From: Prevotella sp. UBA3294
GTDB taxonomy: Bacteria > Bacteroidota > Bacteroidia > Bacteroidales > Bacteroidaceae
DNA: 9,528 bases
Direction: 5' to 3'
NCBI GenBank assembly: GCA_002361535.1
Contig: DETG01000114.1
Coordinates: 1-9,528, forward strand
The translations under genes were made by a program, and so were the position numbers. The stretch's first letter is position 1, and each line of letters opens with the position of its first letter. Under the pieces are notes generated by a model. It was not told where the DNA came from. It ran no database searches and was given only the letters and a program-made list of their open reading frames with translations. Below, one piece after another: positions 1-5,733 of the stretch.

Positions 1-6
1 CACTAC

Positions 7-18
7 TGTCCCGTTAAA
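7..18 (+). repeat. IS left terminal inverted repeat
   Basis: TGTCCCGTTAAA, a perfect inverted match to 1305-1316. It should be the left transposase recognition end. Similarity continues loosely inward through the GGGG at 21-24. Confidence 0.8.
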
Positions 19-95
19 GTGGGGTAATCGTTCTTTGAAATCGCTGAAATAGAGTCTTTTACGAGTAGTTTAAAGAGTCAACGGACTTGATTTTG

Positions 96-103
96 TAACT
101 TTG
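96..103 (+). promoter_or_regulatory. Candidate -7 box for the transposase gene
   Basis: TAACTTTG fits the Bacteroidetes -7 consensus TAnnTTTG and ends 19 bases before the transposase ATG. No good TTTG -33 element is seen at the usual spacing. The site lies inside the insertion sequence, so the element would carry its own weak promoter. Confidence 0.45.
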
Positions 104-122
104 CGGCCTAAATGGTCTGCAT

Positions 123-1286
123 ATGTTTCAAGATAAGTTTGTATTCTCTCAGTTGATAGCATTTCTTGATAGGAATCATTTCAACTATCTCACTCGCAAA
201 TATGATGGGAACAAGTATGTCAAACATCTCACCTGCTGGAACCAGCTTTTGGCTTTGATGTTTGGTCAACTCTGTAACCGTGAGAGTCTGCGAGATGTGA
301 TAGTGGCGCTTGAAGCCCATCAGTCCAAGTGCTTCCACCTCGGCTTAGGACGAAAGCCCATCGCCAAGACGACGTTGGCTACTGCCAACCAGAACCGCGA
401 CTATCGCATCTTCGAGGAGTTCGCTTTCTACATGATGGCTCAGGCCAGGGAGAAGCGGGCGGCAGACATATTCAAGCTTGGAGGCAAGGTCTATGCATTC
501 GATTCTACGACGATACCACTCTGCCTGTCAGTGTTCTGGTGGGCAAAGTTTCGCAAGAAGAAAGGGGGTGTCAAGGCTCACGTTCTCTATGACTTGGAGG
601 CACAGGTGCCAGCCTTCTATCATATCACTACAGCTTCCGTCTATGACTCCAAGGCAATGCCGGAAATTCCTTATGAAACAGATGCTTACTATGTGTTTGA
701 CCGAGGCTACAACAACTTTGGGGAGCTATACCGCATACAACGGATGGAGTCCTTCTTCGTTGTCAGAGCCAAGACCAACTTGCAATACAAGTGTGTCAGG
801 TGGAAGCGACGGATGCCAAAGAACATACTCACTGATGCAGAGATTGTACTGACGGTCTATAAGAGCCGCAAGGACTACCCTGAGAATCTGCGTCTCGTCA
901 GATACTATGACGAAGAACAGGACAGGGAGTTCATGTTCCTGACCAACGCGATGGACTTGACAGCACAGCAGATAGCCGACCTCTACAAGAACCGATGGCA
1001 GATAGAGCTGTTCTTCAAGTGGCTCAAGCAGCACCTCAAGATCAAGAAGTTCTGGGGAACTACGGAGAACGCTGTCAGAATACAGATCAGTGCAGCCATC
1101 ACAGCCTACTGCCTCGTGGCGATTGTCCAGCATGACATGCAGTTGAAGCGTTCGGCCTATGAGGTCTTGCAAATCCTCAGCATTTCACTAACGGACAAAA
1201 CACCGCTAAGAGAACTGTTCGATAAGACTTATTCCAATGATGTCAAAGAGCAATCTAGTCCCTTTATTCCGGGGTTGTTTGATTAA
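123..1286 (+). CDS. IS4-family transposase
   Basis: A 387-residue DDE transposase that would catalyse cut-and-paste movement of the surrounding element. The RNase H-like core shows the expected acidic triad: D127 in AFDSTTIPL, D193 in YVFDRGYNNF, and E295 in the IS4 signature Y288-(2)-R291-(3)-E295-(6)-K302 (YKNRWQIELFFKWLK). The first 110 or so residues form a basic N-terminal region of the kind common in Bacteroidetes IS4 proteins (KFVFSQL, WNQLLALMF) and probably bind the ends. The ATG at 123 is the first in frame and follows a TAACTTTG box. No frameshift or internal stop is present and all catalytic residues are kept, so the enzyme looks potentially active. The gene ends 30 bases before the right inverted repeat, filling the element. 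The exact IS name was not determined. Confidence 0.95.
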   Translation: MFQDKFVFSQLIAFLDRNHFNYLTRKYDGNKYVKHLTCWNQLLALMFGQLCNRESLRDVIVALEAHQSKCFHLGLGRKPIAKTTLATANQNRDYRIFEEFAFYMMAQAREKRAADIFKLGGKVYAFDSTTIPLCLSVFWWAKFRKKKGGVKAHVLYDLEAQVPAFYHITTASVYDSKAMPEIPYETDAYYVFDRGYNNFGELYRIQRMESFFVVRAKTNLQYKCVRWKRRMPKNILTDAEIVLTVYKSRKDYPENLRLVRYYDEEQDREFMFLTNAMDLTAQQIADLYKNRWQIELFFKWLKQHLKIKKFWGTTENAVRIQISAAITAYCLVAIVQHDMQLKRSAYEVLQILSISLTDKTPLRELFDKTYSNDVKEQSSPFIPGLFD

Positions 1287-1296
1287 TATTTAACTC

Positions 1297-1315
1297 GTCC
1301 CGATTTTAACGGGAC
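1297..1315 (+). terminator. Hairpin at the IS right end, possible weak terminator
   Basis: GTCCCG (1297-1302), loop ATTTTAA, CGGGAC (1310-1315): a perfect 6-bp stem 10 bases after the transposase stop codon. There is no following T-run, so strong intrinsic termination is unlikely. It may limit read-through in or out of the element. Confidence 0.3.
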
Positions 1316-1316
1316 A
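1305..1316 (-). repeat. IS right terminal inverted repeat
   Basis: TTTAACGGGACA on the + strand is the reverse complement of the left end. It overlaps a small hairpin: GTCCCG at 1297-1302 pairs with CGGGAC at 1310-1315 around a 7-base AT-rich loop. The right end can therefore fold on itself as RNA or single-stranded DNA as well as pair with the left end. Confidence 0.8.
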
Positions 1317-1385
1317 CTAATGAAATGAATTATTTCTTTAACCACTGATTACCTTACATCTTCATGAATCAGAATAAGAGCAAAT
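1317..1385. other. AT-rich spacer between IS and repeat array
   Basis: Short stretch between the IS right end and the first repeat unit. I see no gene, promoter box or strong hairpin in it. Confidence 0.6.
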
Positions 1386-1737
1386 GAAATTCGTCTAATT
1401 CGCTGAGATATAAAGCAAAAGGAATCCGTCGAATTCGTCTAATTCGTTGAGATATAAAGCAAAAGGAATCCATCGAATTCGTCTAATTCGTTGAGATATA
1501 AAGCAAAGAAATCCGTCTAATTCGTCTAATTCGTTGAGATATAAAGCAAAAGGAATCCGTCTAATTCGTTTAATTCGTTGAGATATAAAGCAAAGAAATC
1601 CGTCTAATTCGTCTAATTCGTTGAGATATAAAGCAAAAGGAATCCGTCTAATTCGTTGAGATATAAAGCAAAAGAAATCCGTCTAATTCGTCTAATTTGT
1701 TGAGAAATAAAGCAAAAAGTCTAATCCGCAGAGAAAG
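1386..1737. repeat. Tandem array of eight 35-44 bp units
   Basis: Eight head-to-tail units start at 1386, 1421, 1465, 1508, 1552, 1595, 1639 and 1674, with lengths 35, 44, 43, 44, 43, 44, 35 and 44. A decayed ninth remnant runs to about 1737. The typical unit has a head (GAAATCC or GGAATCC), two copies of a 9-base block close to GTCTAATTC, then CGTTGAGATATAAAGCAAAA. The two 35-base units have only one 9-base block. Units 4 and 6 (1508-1551 and 1595-1638) are identical over 44 bases, and heads alternate GAAA/GGAA from unit 4 on, pointing to duplication of two-unit blocks. The array sits 3' of both the insertion sequence and the 1742-2368 gene. The units have no unique spacers, so it is not CRISPR. 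Confidence 0.95.
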
Positions 1738-1741
1738 ATGC

Positions 1742-2368
1742 TCACGAAGAACGCATGGATTCTTCCTTTTCTCTCAGCTTTGTCATCTCAATGCTCACAT
1801 AGTGATGAACGCGGAAGAACTCATTCAGTTCAATCTTCAGATAACGTACGATATCAGGAATCTGGGGGACAAAAAGGATGATTGATTTAGAATGTACATC
1901 GACATTCTTCCCCATTTCATCGATGGTAAAGACCGTCGTCACACTGTTCTTCAGGTTCGACTCATTGATCACCTTCCTCAACCGCGAGAACTCGTCCACG
2001 TCGTAAAGCTCCGCATGCCACCAATGGATATCCCATATCTGGATGTAGTGCCAATCATTCTTTGCATTGGCGAAAAAATGCTCACCCTGATAAGCAAAGA
2101 ACACCCTGTCGTCATCCTCCTCTTCAGCCAATTCCCACTGACATCCAATCTTCGTCAGCGTATCTAACAACAAGTCACGCGATCCCATCAAAGGTTCCTC
2201 CTCTTGCTTCTTTTCAATCGTCGGACTGCTCATAGCTTGGGGGACAGCCACTTCTTCGATCGCCGCCTCCTTCTTTCGCTTTGCTTCCTTCCTGACTTCC
2301 CACAACCTGGTGAGCCAGACCATCAGACAGCATGCTACGATGGCACATAGAAATGTCAAGGTTCCCAT
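1742..2368 (-). CDS. Membrane-anchored protein of unknown function
   Basis: A 208-residue protein that I do not recognise with certainty. Residues 3-21 form one hydrophobic segment without a signal-peptidase site, followed at once by a strongly basic stretch (R21-K33). This predicts an N-terminal anchor with the rest in the cytoplasm. Residues 34-62 are a charged, low-complexity linker. Residues 63-195 look like a compact alpha/beta domain: an amphipathic helix (RDLLLDTLTKIG), an acidic run (EEEDDD, 83-87), beta-like segments, and a Trp-rich stretch (W106, W112, W116, W117). The layout (helix, strands, then DVDEFSRLRKVINESN) loosely resembles YbjN or type III secretion chaperone-like folds, but this is an impression only. 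The ATG at 2368 follows AAGAAGGA and a TATTTTTG box. The gene stands alone, with repeat arrays on both sides. Confidence 0.8.
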   Translation of the reverse strand: MGTLTFLCAIVACCLMVWLTRLWEVRKEAKRKKEAAIEEVAVPQAMSSPTIEKKQEEEPLMGSRDLLLDTLTKIGCQWELAEEEDDDRVFFAYQGEHFFANAKNDWHYIQIWDIHWWHAELYDVDEFSRLRKVINESNLKNSVTTVFTIDEMGKNVDVHSKSIILFVPQIPDIVRYLKIELNEFFRVHHYVSIEMTKLREKEESMRSS

Positions 2369-2392
2369 AAGTCCTTCTTGTTATTTGTTTTG

Positions 2393-2400
2393 CAAAAATA
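2393..2400 (-). promoter_or_regulatory. Candidate -7 box for the 1742-2368 gene
   Basis: TATTTTTG on the - strand matches TAnnTTTG and lies 24 bases upstream of the ATG, leaving a short leader that contains the purine-rich AAGAAGGA. No convincing -33 element is seen. It supports independent transcription of this gene downstream of the 22-bp repeat region. Confidence 0.5.
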
Positions 2401-2453
2401 CATCTTTTCTTTTAAATAACGAAGGAATGCCAATAGTTTTCTCTCAAAAAAGG

Positions 2454-2512
2454 ATAGTACTCATGATTCAATAGTTCTTTTATATACTGAAAACATAGTA
2501 CTTATGCTTCAA
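2454..2512. repeat. Pair of 18-bp direct repeats
   Basis: ATAGTACTCATGATTCAA at 2454-2471 recurs as ATAGTACTTATGCTTCAA at 2495-2512: 16 of 18 bases identical, starts 41 bases apart. The pair lies upstream of the 1742-2368 gene, in AT-rich DNA beyond its -7 box, where operator sites or an old duplication are both possible. Confidence 0.6.
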
Positions 2513-2561
2513 AAAATGGATTCAGAGTGGTGAAAATGCCATTGAAATGGGAGAATGGTCA

Positions 2562-2708
2562 GTTAAGGGTCGTTCCGTCGGTTTCTATCACCCGATCGGC
2601 CGTTATCTATCACTCGTTCCGCCGTCACCTTACACTTGTTCCGCCGTTACCTTACACCTTTAGATAACGGCGGAACGAATGATAGAAGACGGCGGAACGA
2701 AATCCTAT
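2562..2708. repeat. Six 22-bp units with an internal inversion
   Basis: The unit is close to TAACGGCGGAACGAGTGATA plus GA. Four copies read on the - strand, beginning at 2649, 2627, 2605 and 2583, each exactly 22 bases apart. Two copies read on the + strand, beginning at 2665 and 2687, again 22 apart. Between the two blocks, 2650-2664 holds the tail of a further - unit (GGTGTAAGG) abutting the tail of a + unit (TAGA), so the inversion junction falls inside units. The opposed blocks create perfect stems: GTTCCGCCGTTA 2638-2649 with 2665-2676 (15-base loop), and TCGTTCCGCCGTC 2614-2626 with 2688-2700. The array lies 12 bases past the stop codon of the phosphatase gene and upstream of the 1742-2368 gene. 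Confidence 0.92.
2638..2676 (-). terminator. 12-bp hairpin downstream of the phosphatase gene
   Basis: A perfect 12-bp GC-rich stem with a 15-base loop, formed by opposed units of the 22-bp array. It lies 44 bases beyond the phosphatase stop in the direction of transcription. No T-run follows the stem, so it may protect the 3' end or slow polymerase rather than act as a classic terminator. Confidence 0.35.
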
Positions 2709-2719
2709 AAAAAAGACTG

Positions 2720-3991
2720 TTATTCGCTGCTGGGAACATGCTGGCAGCGAGCCGTATAGAAGTCACGGAAATCCGACCACTTATAATAAGGATAGGTGGT
2801 GGTAGGTACAGGCAGACTGGCCTCCTTGCCGTTCAGCAGACACTTCAGGAGCACAGGGTCTGATGCCTTCTTCCCCCGGTAGAAGACGAGCTGAATGTTA
2901 CATGCCTTACAAGTCTCCCAGTTCTGGTAGATGTTCTTCACTTCATAGGGATCTTCCGGGTCTTTATCAGCACCGTTGATTCCCATCAGCACCGTAAGTG
3001 GGCCGATACAAGTATCATGTCCGAATCGCAGATCAGCGATACGGTCGCTTTTTCCACTGATCACATCATCTGCTTTCTTGATGAAGTCCTGGAGGATGGG
3101 GATCATCTCATACTGTGGGCCAAACACCCATGAATAAGAGCCCAGATTTTCATTCTCCCACTCTTTGGCAAGTTCCTCATCGGTAAGGATATTACCCATC
3201 ATTCCCTCATGGTTGATGCTTGGTAACGTTCTATAGAGATCAACCAGGTTACTGCCGATGCGGTTCACGTTGCCGGGTATCCCCTCCGTACTGGTGAAGA
3301 CACGGGGAACGACTCTCTCTCGCAACGTGAAATCCCCTTTGAACTGATCACGGTTTTTCTCGAAACGTGGTTTCACTCTTGGAAATTTGTGCTTCACCGG
3401 GTTCTGCCGGTCGGTGGGCACTACCCCATCCAAGGTGAAACGAGAGGATTGTTCGCGGATCTCGATCTTTGGATTACACTGAACCAGTTCCTGACAGAAC
3501 GCAGACATACTGAGCACACAACGTCCTGTCAGTGAAGAGATGGCATAGACATTTCCGCCCTTCTTGAACACTTCGGGGAAACGGTTGTACATCGTACGGG
3601 CTAATCCCTGATGTTGTTCCCACCCTAACTGGGTCAGTTCACTCACACCCGTTGCCAGTTCGTCCTTAGCAGCCATGAACTTCTGATAGAAGGTCTCTCC
3701 CTCAGCCGTCAGCTGATGCTTCTCGTGCGCTGCCGTCAACTGTTTATCCAGTTCTCTATATAACACATCCGTCCAATAGTAACGTGAACCATGTCGGGCA
3801 TAATGACTGATATAGAAGGGTTTATAACCCTTCGGTGCTTTCGTCAATTGAGTGGGATCCTGCTGATAAGGGTAATCGTTGCCATAGGCTTTCCTGGGAT
3901 TCGATTTGAGCTGATCGAGGGCAGAAATGCCCTGGGCTCCTGCATGCATCACCAGGAGTATGAAAAACAAAATGAATAGAATTCTTTTCAT
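2720..3991 (-). CDS. Secreted histidine-type acid phosphatase (clade 2)
   Basis: A 423-residue branch-2 histidine phosphatase, the superfamily of acid phosphatases, phytases and MINPP-like enzymes. Residues 1-19 are a signal peptide: basic MKR, a long hydrophobic core, then AGA before Q20, a likely signal peptidase I site, giving a periplasmic or exported enzyme. The catalytic RHG motif is at 66-70 (HYARHGSRY), with H67 the expected phosphohistidine nucleophile. The proton-donor motif is RFGHDTCIGPL with H325-D326. LTGRCVLS near R157 is the probable third phosphate-binding arginine region. The length is normal and no key residue is missing. The true substrate (phytate, sugar phosphates or others) cannot be read from sequence. 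The ATG at 3991 gives a clean signal peptide. The gene is 120 bases downstream of rubrerythrin on the same strand. Confidence 0.93.
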   Translation of the reverse strand: MKRILFILFFILLVMHAGAQGISALDQLKSNPRKAYGNDYPYQQDPTQLTKAPKGYKPFYISHYARHGSRYYWTDVLYRELDKQLTAAHEKHQLTAEGETFYQKFMAAKDELATGVSELTQLGWEQHQGLARTMYNRFPEVFKKGGNVYAISSLTGRCVLSMSAFCQELVQCNPKIEIREQSSRFTLDGVVPTDRQNPVKHKFPRVKPRFEKNRDQFKGDFTLRERVVPRVFTSTEGIPGNVNRIGSNLVDLYRTLPSINHEGMMGNILTDEELAKEWENENLGSYSWVFGPQYEMIPILQDFIKKADDVISGKSDRIADLRFGHDTCIGPLTVLMGINGADKDPEDPYEVKNIYQNWETCKACNIQLVFYRGKKASDPVLLKCLLNGKEASLPVPTTTYPYYKWSDFRDFYTARCQHVPSSE

Positions 3992-4046
3992 GATAATAAG
4001 TTGTTAATCTACATAACGAGGGCATTGGCCCTGAATAAATCAAGCA

Positions 4047-4097
4047 GGGGAGCAAAGGATGGTTAACCCACCGGCTGACCATTTTCCTCAGCTCCCC
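4047..4097 (-). promoter_or_regulatory. Possible hairpin in the rubrerythrin-phosphatase gap
   Basis: On the - strand GGGGAGC (4097-4091) can pair with GCTCCCC (4053-4047) across a 37-base loop that itself contains the palindrome GGTTAACC (4061-4068). It lies in the 120-base gap 5' of the phosphatase gene. No T-run follows, so it could be a leader structure or a processing site. I could not match it to a known riboswitch consensus. Confidence 0.3.
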
Positions 4098-4111
4098 AAA
4101 GCGATTACGTT

Positions 4112-4666
4112 TTACTCACCGAAATAACGTTTCAGTAGTCCGGCAAAGCCGGCACCATGACGTGCTTCGTCCTTCGCCATCTCATGAACGGTGTCGTGGA
4201 TAGCATCGAATCCGGCAGCTTTTGCATTCTTCGCAATACGAAACTTATCCTCGCAAGCACCAGCCTCTGCGGCGGCACGTTTCTCCAGATTAGTCTTGGT
4301 ATCCCATACGCACTCACCGAGCAGTTCAGCAAAACGACTGGCATGATCAGCTTCTTCGAAAGCATAGCGTTTGAAAGCCTCGGCAATCTCCGGATAGCCC
4401 TCACGGTCGGCCTGCCGTGCCATAGCGAGATACATTCCTACCTCGCCGCACTCACCATTAAAGTGGTTACGCAGGTCTTGGATCATCTCCTCGCTCACAC
4501 CCTCGGGTTTACCGTCACCAATCTTATGCACTGTGGCATACTCCATCTCGTCTTCTTTGAGTTCCTTAAACTTTGAAGCAGGAACCTTGCATACTGGACA
4601 CTTCTCGGGAGGTTCCGGTCCTTCGTGGATATATCCACAAACGGTACAAATAAATTTTTTCTTCAT
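4112..4666 (-). CDS. Reverse rubrerythrin (rubredoxin domain first)
   Basis: A 184-residue non-haem iron protein expected to reduce hydrogen peroxide, and perhaps oxygen, in the cytoplasm of anaerobes. The domain order is reversed relative to classic rubrerythrin: a rubredoxin-like Fe(Cys)4 domain comes first (C7, C10 in CTVCGY; C23, C26 in CPVCK), then a four-helix ferritin-like diiron domain at about 60-184. Likely iron ligands are E72 or E75 in [11 protein letters not shown]105 and H108 in EEADH, E162, and E167 with H170 in DEARH. Known reverse rubrerythrins act as terminal peroxidases fed by NADH through separate reductases; none is seen in this window. The gene lies 53 bases downstream of phosphofructokinase with no clear promoter box in the gap, so co-transcription is possible. 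The ATG start gives the usual rubredoxin N terminus [11 protein letters not shown]. Confidence 0.95.
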   Translation of the reverse strand: MKKKFICTVCGYIHEGPEPPEKCPVCKVPASKFKELKEDEMEYATVHKIGDGKPEGVSEEMIQDLRNHFNGECGEVGMYLAMARQADREGYPEIAEAFKRYAFEEADHASRFAELLGECVWDTKTNLEKRAAAEAGACEDKFRIAKNAKAAGFDAIHDTVHEMAKDEARHGAGFAGLLKRYFGE

Positions 4667-4719
4667 AATGCTTTTGATTTTTAGTAATTAATAGGAGTTC
4701 AGTCACTCATTAATATGGT

Positions 4720-5697
4720 TTAGATGCTTAACTCATCAAGCACCTTTATCAACTTCTTATCGAAAGGCTTATCACTGCGGATGGCCTCGGAGAAAGGAAC
4801 GTACACCACCTCATTGTAGCGTAGGCCGATCATCACATTACGCTGTCCTTGCATGATAGCCTCAATGGCTCCCACTCCGGTACGTCCCGCCAGGATACGG
4901 TCATGAGCCGTAGGCCTTCCACCACGCTGTAGGTGACCGAGGATCGAAACACGGACGTCATAGTCGGGGAACTCTTTCCTCACACGGTCGGCATAGTAGA
5001 GGGCGCCGCACTTCGGACTCTCCGACACGATGACGATGCAACTCTTCTTCGACTTTCGGATGCCTCGCTCCATGAAACGTGCCAACTGGTCAACATCGGT
5101 AGAGTCCTCTGGAATGATGGCTGCTTCTGCCCCACTGGCAATAGCACTGTTCTGTGCCAGGAATCCGGCATCACGTCCCATCACCTCAATGAAGAAAATG
5201 CGCTCATGACTCTGTGCCGTATCACGGATTCTGTCCACACATTCCATGATGGTGTTCATGGTGGTGTCGTAGCCGATGGTCGAGTCGGTTCCATAGAGGT
5301 CATTATCGATCGTTCCCGGTAAACCGATGCAACAAACATCGTATTCCTCTGCAAAGATCCGTGCTCCTGTCAGGGAGCCGTTGCCGCCGATCACCACCAG
5401 CGCATCAATATCGTTGGCCACCATATTCTCGTATGCTTGTTTCCGTCCCTCTGTAGTCATGAAATCCTTCGAGCGTGCCGTCTTCAGGATTGTACCTCCC
5501 ATATTGATGATACCGCTCACATTTTCAGTAGTGAAAGCCTTGATCTCATTATGGATCAACCCTTCCCATCCACGGTAGATTCCTTTGATCTTGAAACCAT
5601 TATAGATACCGGCGCGGGTCACCGCACGAATAGCCGCATTCATACCCGGGGCATCGCCACCAGAGGTAAGTATTCCAATTGTTTTGATTTTACCCAT
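4720..5697 (-). CDS. pfkA: 6-phosphofructokinase, ATP-type, GGNGS variant
   Basis: A 325-residue PfkA-family enzyme that phosphorylates fructose 6-phosphate to fructose 1,6-bisphosphate in glycolysis. Visible motifs are GGDAPGMN at 13-20 (nucleotide loop), [10 protein letters not shown] at 67-76, GGNGS at 104-108, the catalytic PGTIDND at 127-133 with D131 the expected base, MGRDAG at 173-178, and GHLQRGG at 254-260. The glycine of GGNGS is the residue typical of ATP rather than pyrophosphate enzymes, which usually read GGDDS. Asparagine replaces the aspartate (N106) that helps hold Mg-ATP in the Escherichia coli enzyme. I recall this variant from Bacteroidetes paralogues, so it is probably functional, but donor choice should not be assumed. 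The length is typical. It follows the antiporter gene by 36 bases. Confidence 0.95.
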   Translation of the reverse strand: MGKIKTIGILTSGGDAPGMNAAIRAVTRAGIYNGFKIKGIYRGWEGLIHNEIKAFTTENVSGIINMGGTILKTARSKDFMTTEGRKQAYENMVANDIDALVVIGGNGSLTGARIFAEEYDVCCIGLPGTIDNDLYGTDSTIGYDTTMNTIMECVDRIRDTAQSHERIFFIEVMGRDAGFLAQNSAIASGAEAAIIPEDSTDVDQLARFMERGIRKSKKSCIVIVSESPKCGALYYADRVRKEFPDYDVRVSILGHLQRGGRPTAHDRILAGRTGVGAIEAIMQGQRNVMIGLRYNEVVYVPFSEAIRSDKPFDKKLIKVLDELSI

Positions 5698-5733
5698 AGT
5701 TATATATTTTTACATCTGTTGAAGTGCTATGAA

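Larger units (their letters stand above)
6..1316 (+). mobile_element. IS4-family insertion sequence, near-complete in window
   Basis: The element carries one transposase gene and is bounded by inverted repeats. The left end reads TGTCCCGTTAAA at 7-18, and its reverse complement TTTAACGGGACA lies at 1305-1316, a perfect 12-bp match that continues imperfectly inward (a GGG is shared a few bases further in). The exact outer base is uncertain. If the element is taken as 6-1315, the flanks show ACTA at 2-5 and ACTA at 1316-1319, a possible 4-bp target duplication. Only five or six bases of left flank are visible, so a longer duplication cannot be tested. The insertion lies tail-to-tail with the 1742-2368 gene and next to a tandem repeat array, and interrupts no recognisable gene. 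Confidence 0.85.

Noticed and set aside
726..1172. 148-codon - strand frame inside the transposase gene
   Set aside because: It is a shadow of the transposase frame, which carries the intact DDE residues.
2..1319. ACTA as a proven 4-bp target duplication of the insertion sequence
   Set aside because: Only five bases of left flank are visible and the exact IS end is uncertain by one base, so the match may be chance.
4047..4097. TPP-type riboswitch
   Set aside because: GGGGAGC and nearby CTGAGG recall parts of the TPP consensus on the - strand, but the CUGAGA core, the second conserved arm and a matching downstream gene are missing.
4157..4576. 139-codon + strand frame opposite rubrerythrin
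   Set aside because: It is antisense to a gene with all its metal ligands, and its translation shows no recognisable domain.
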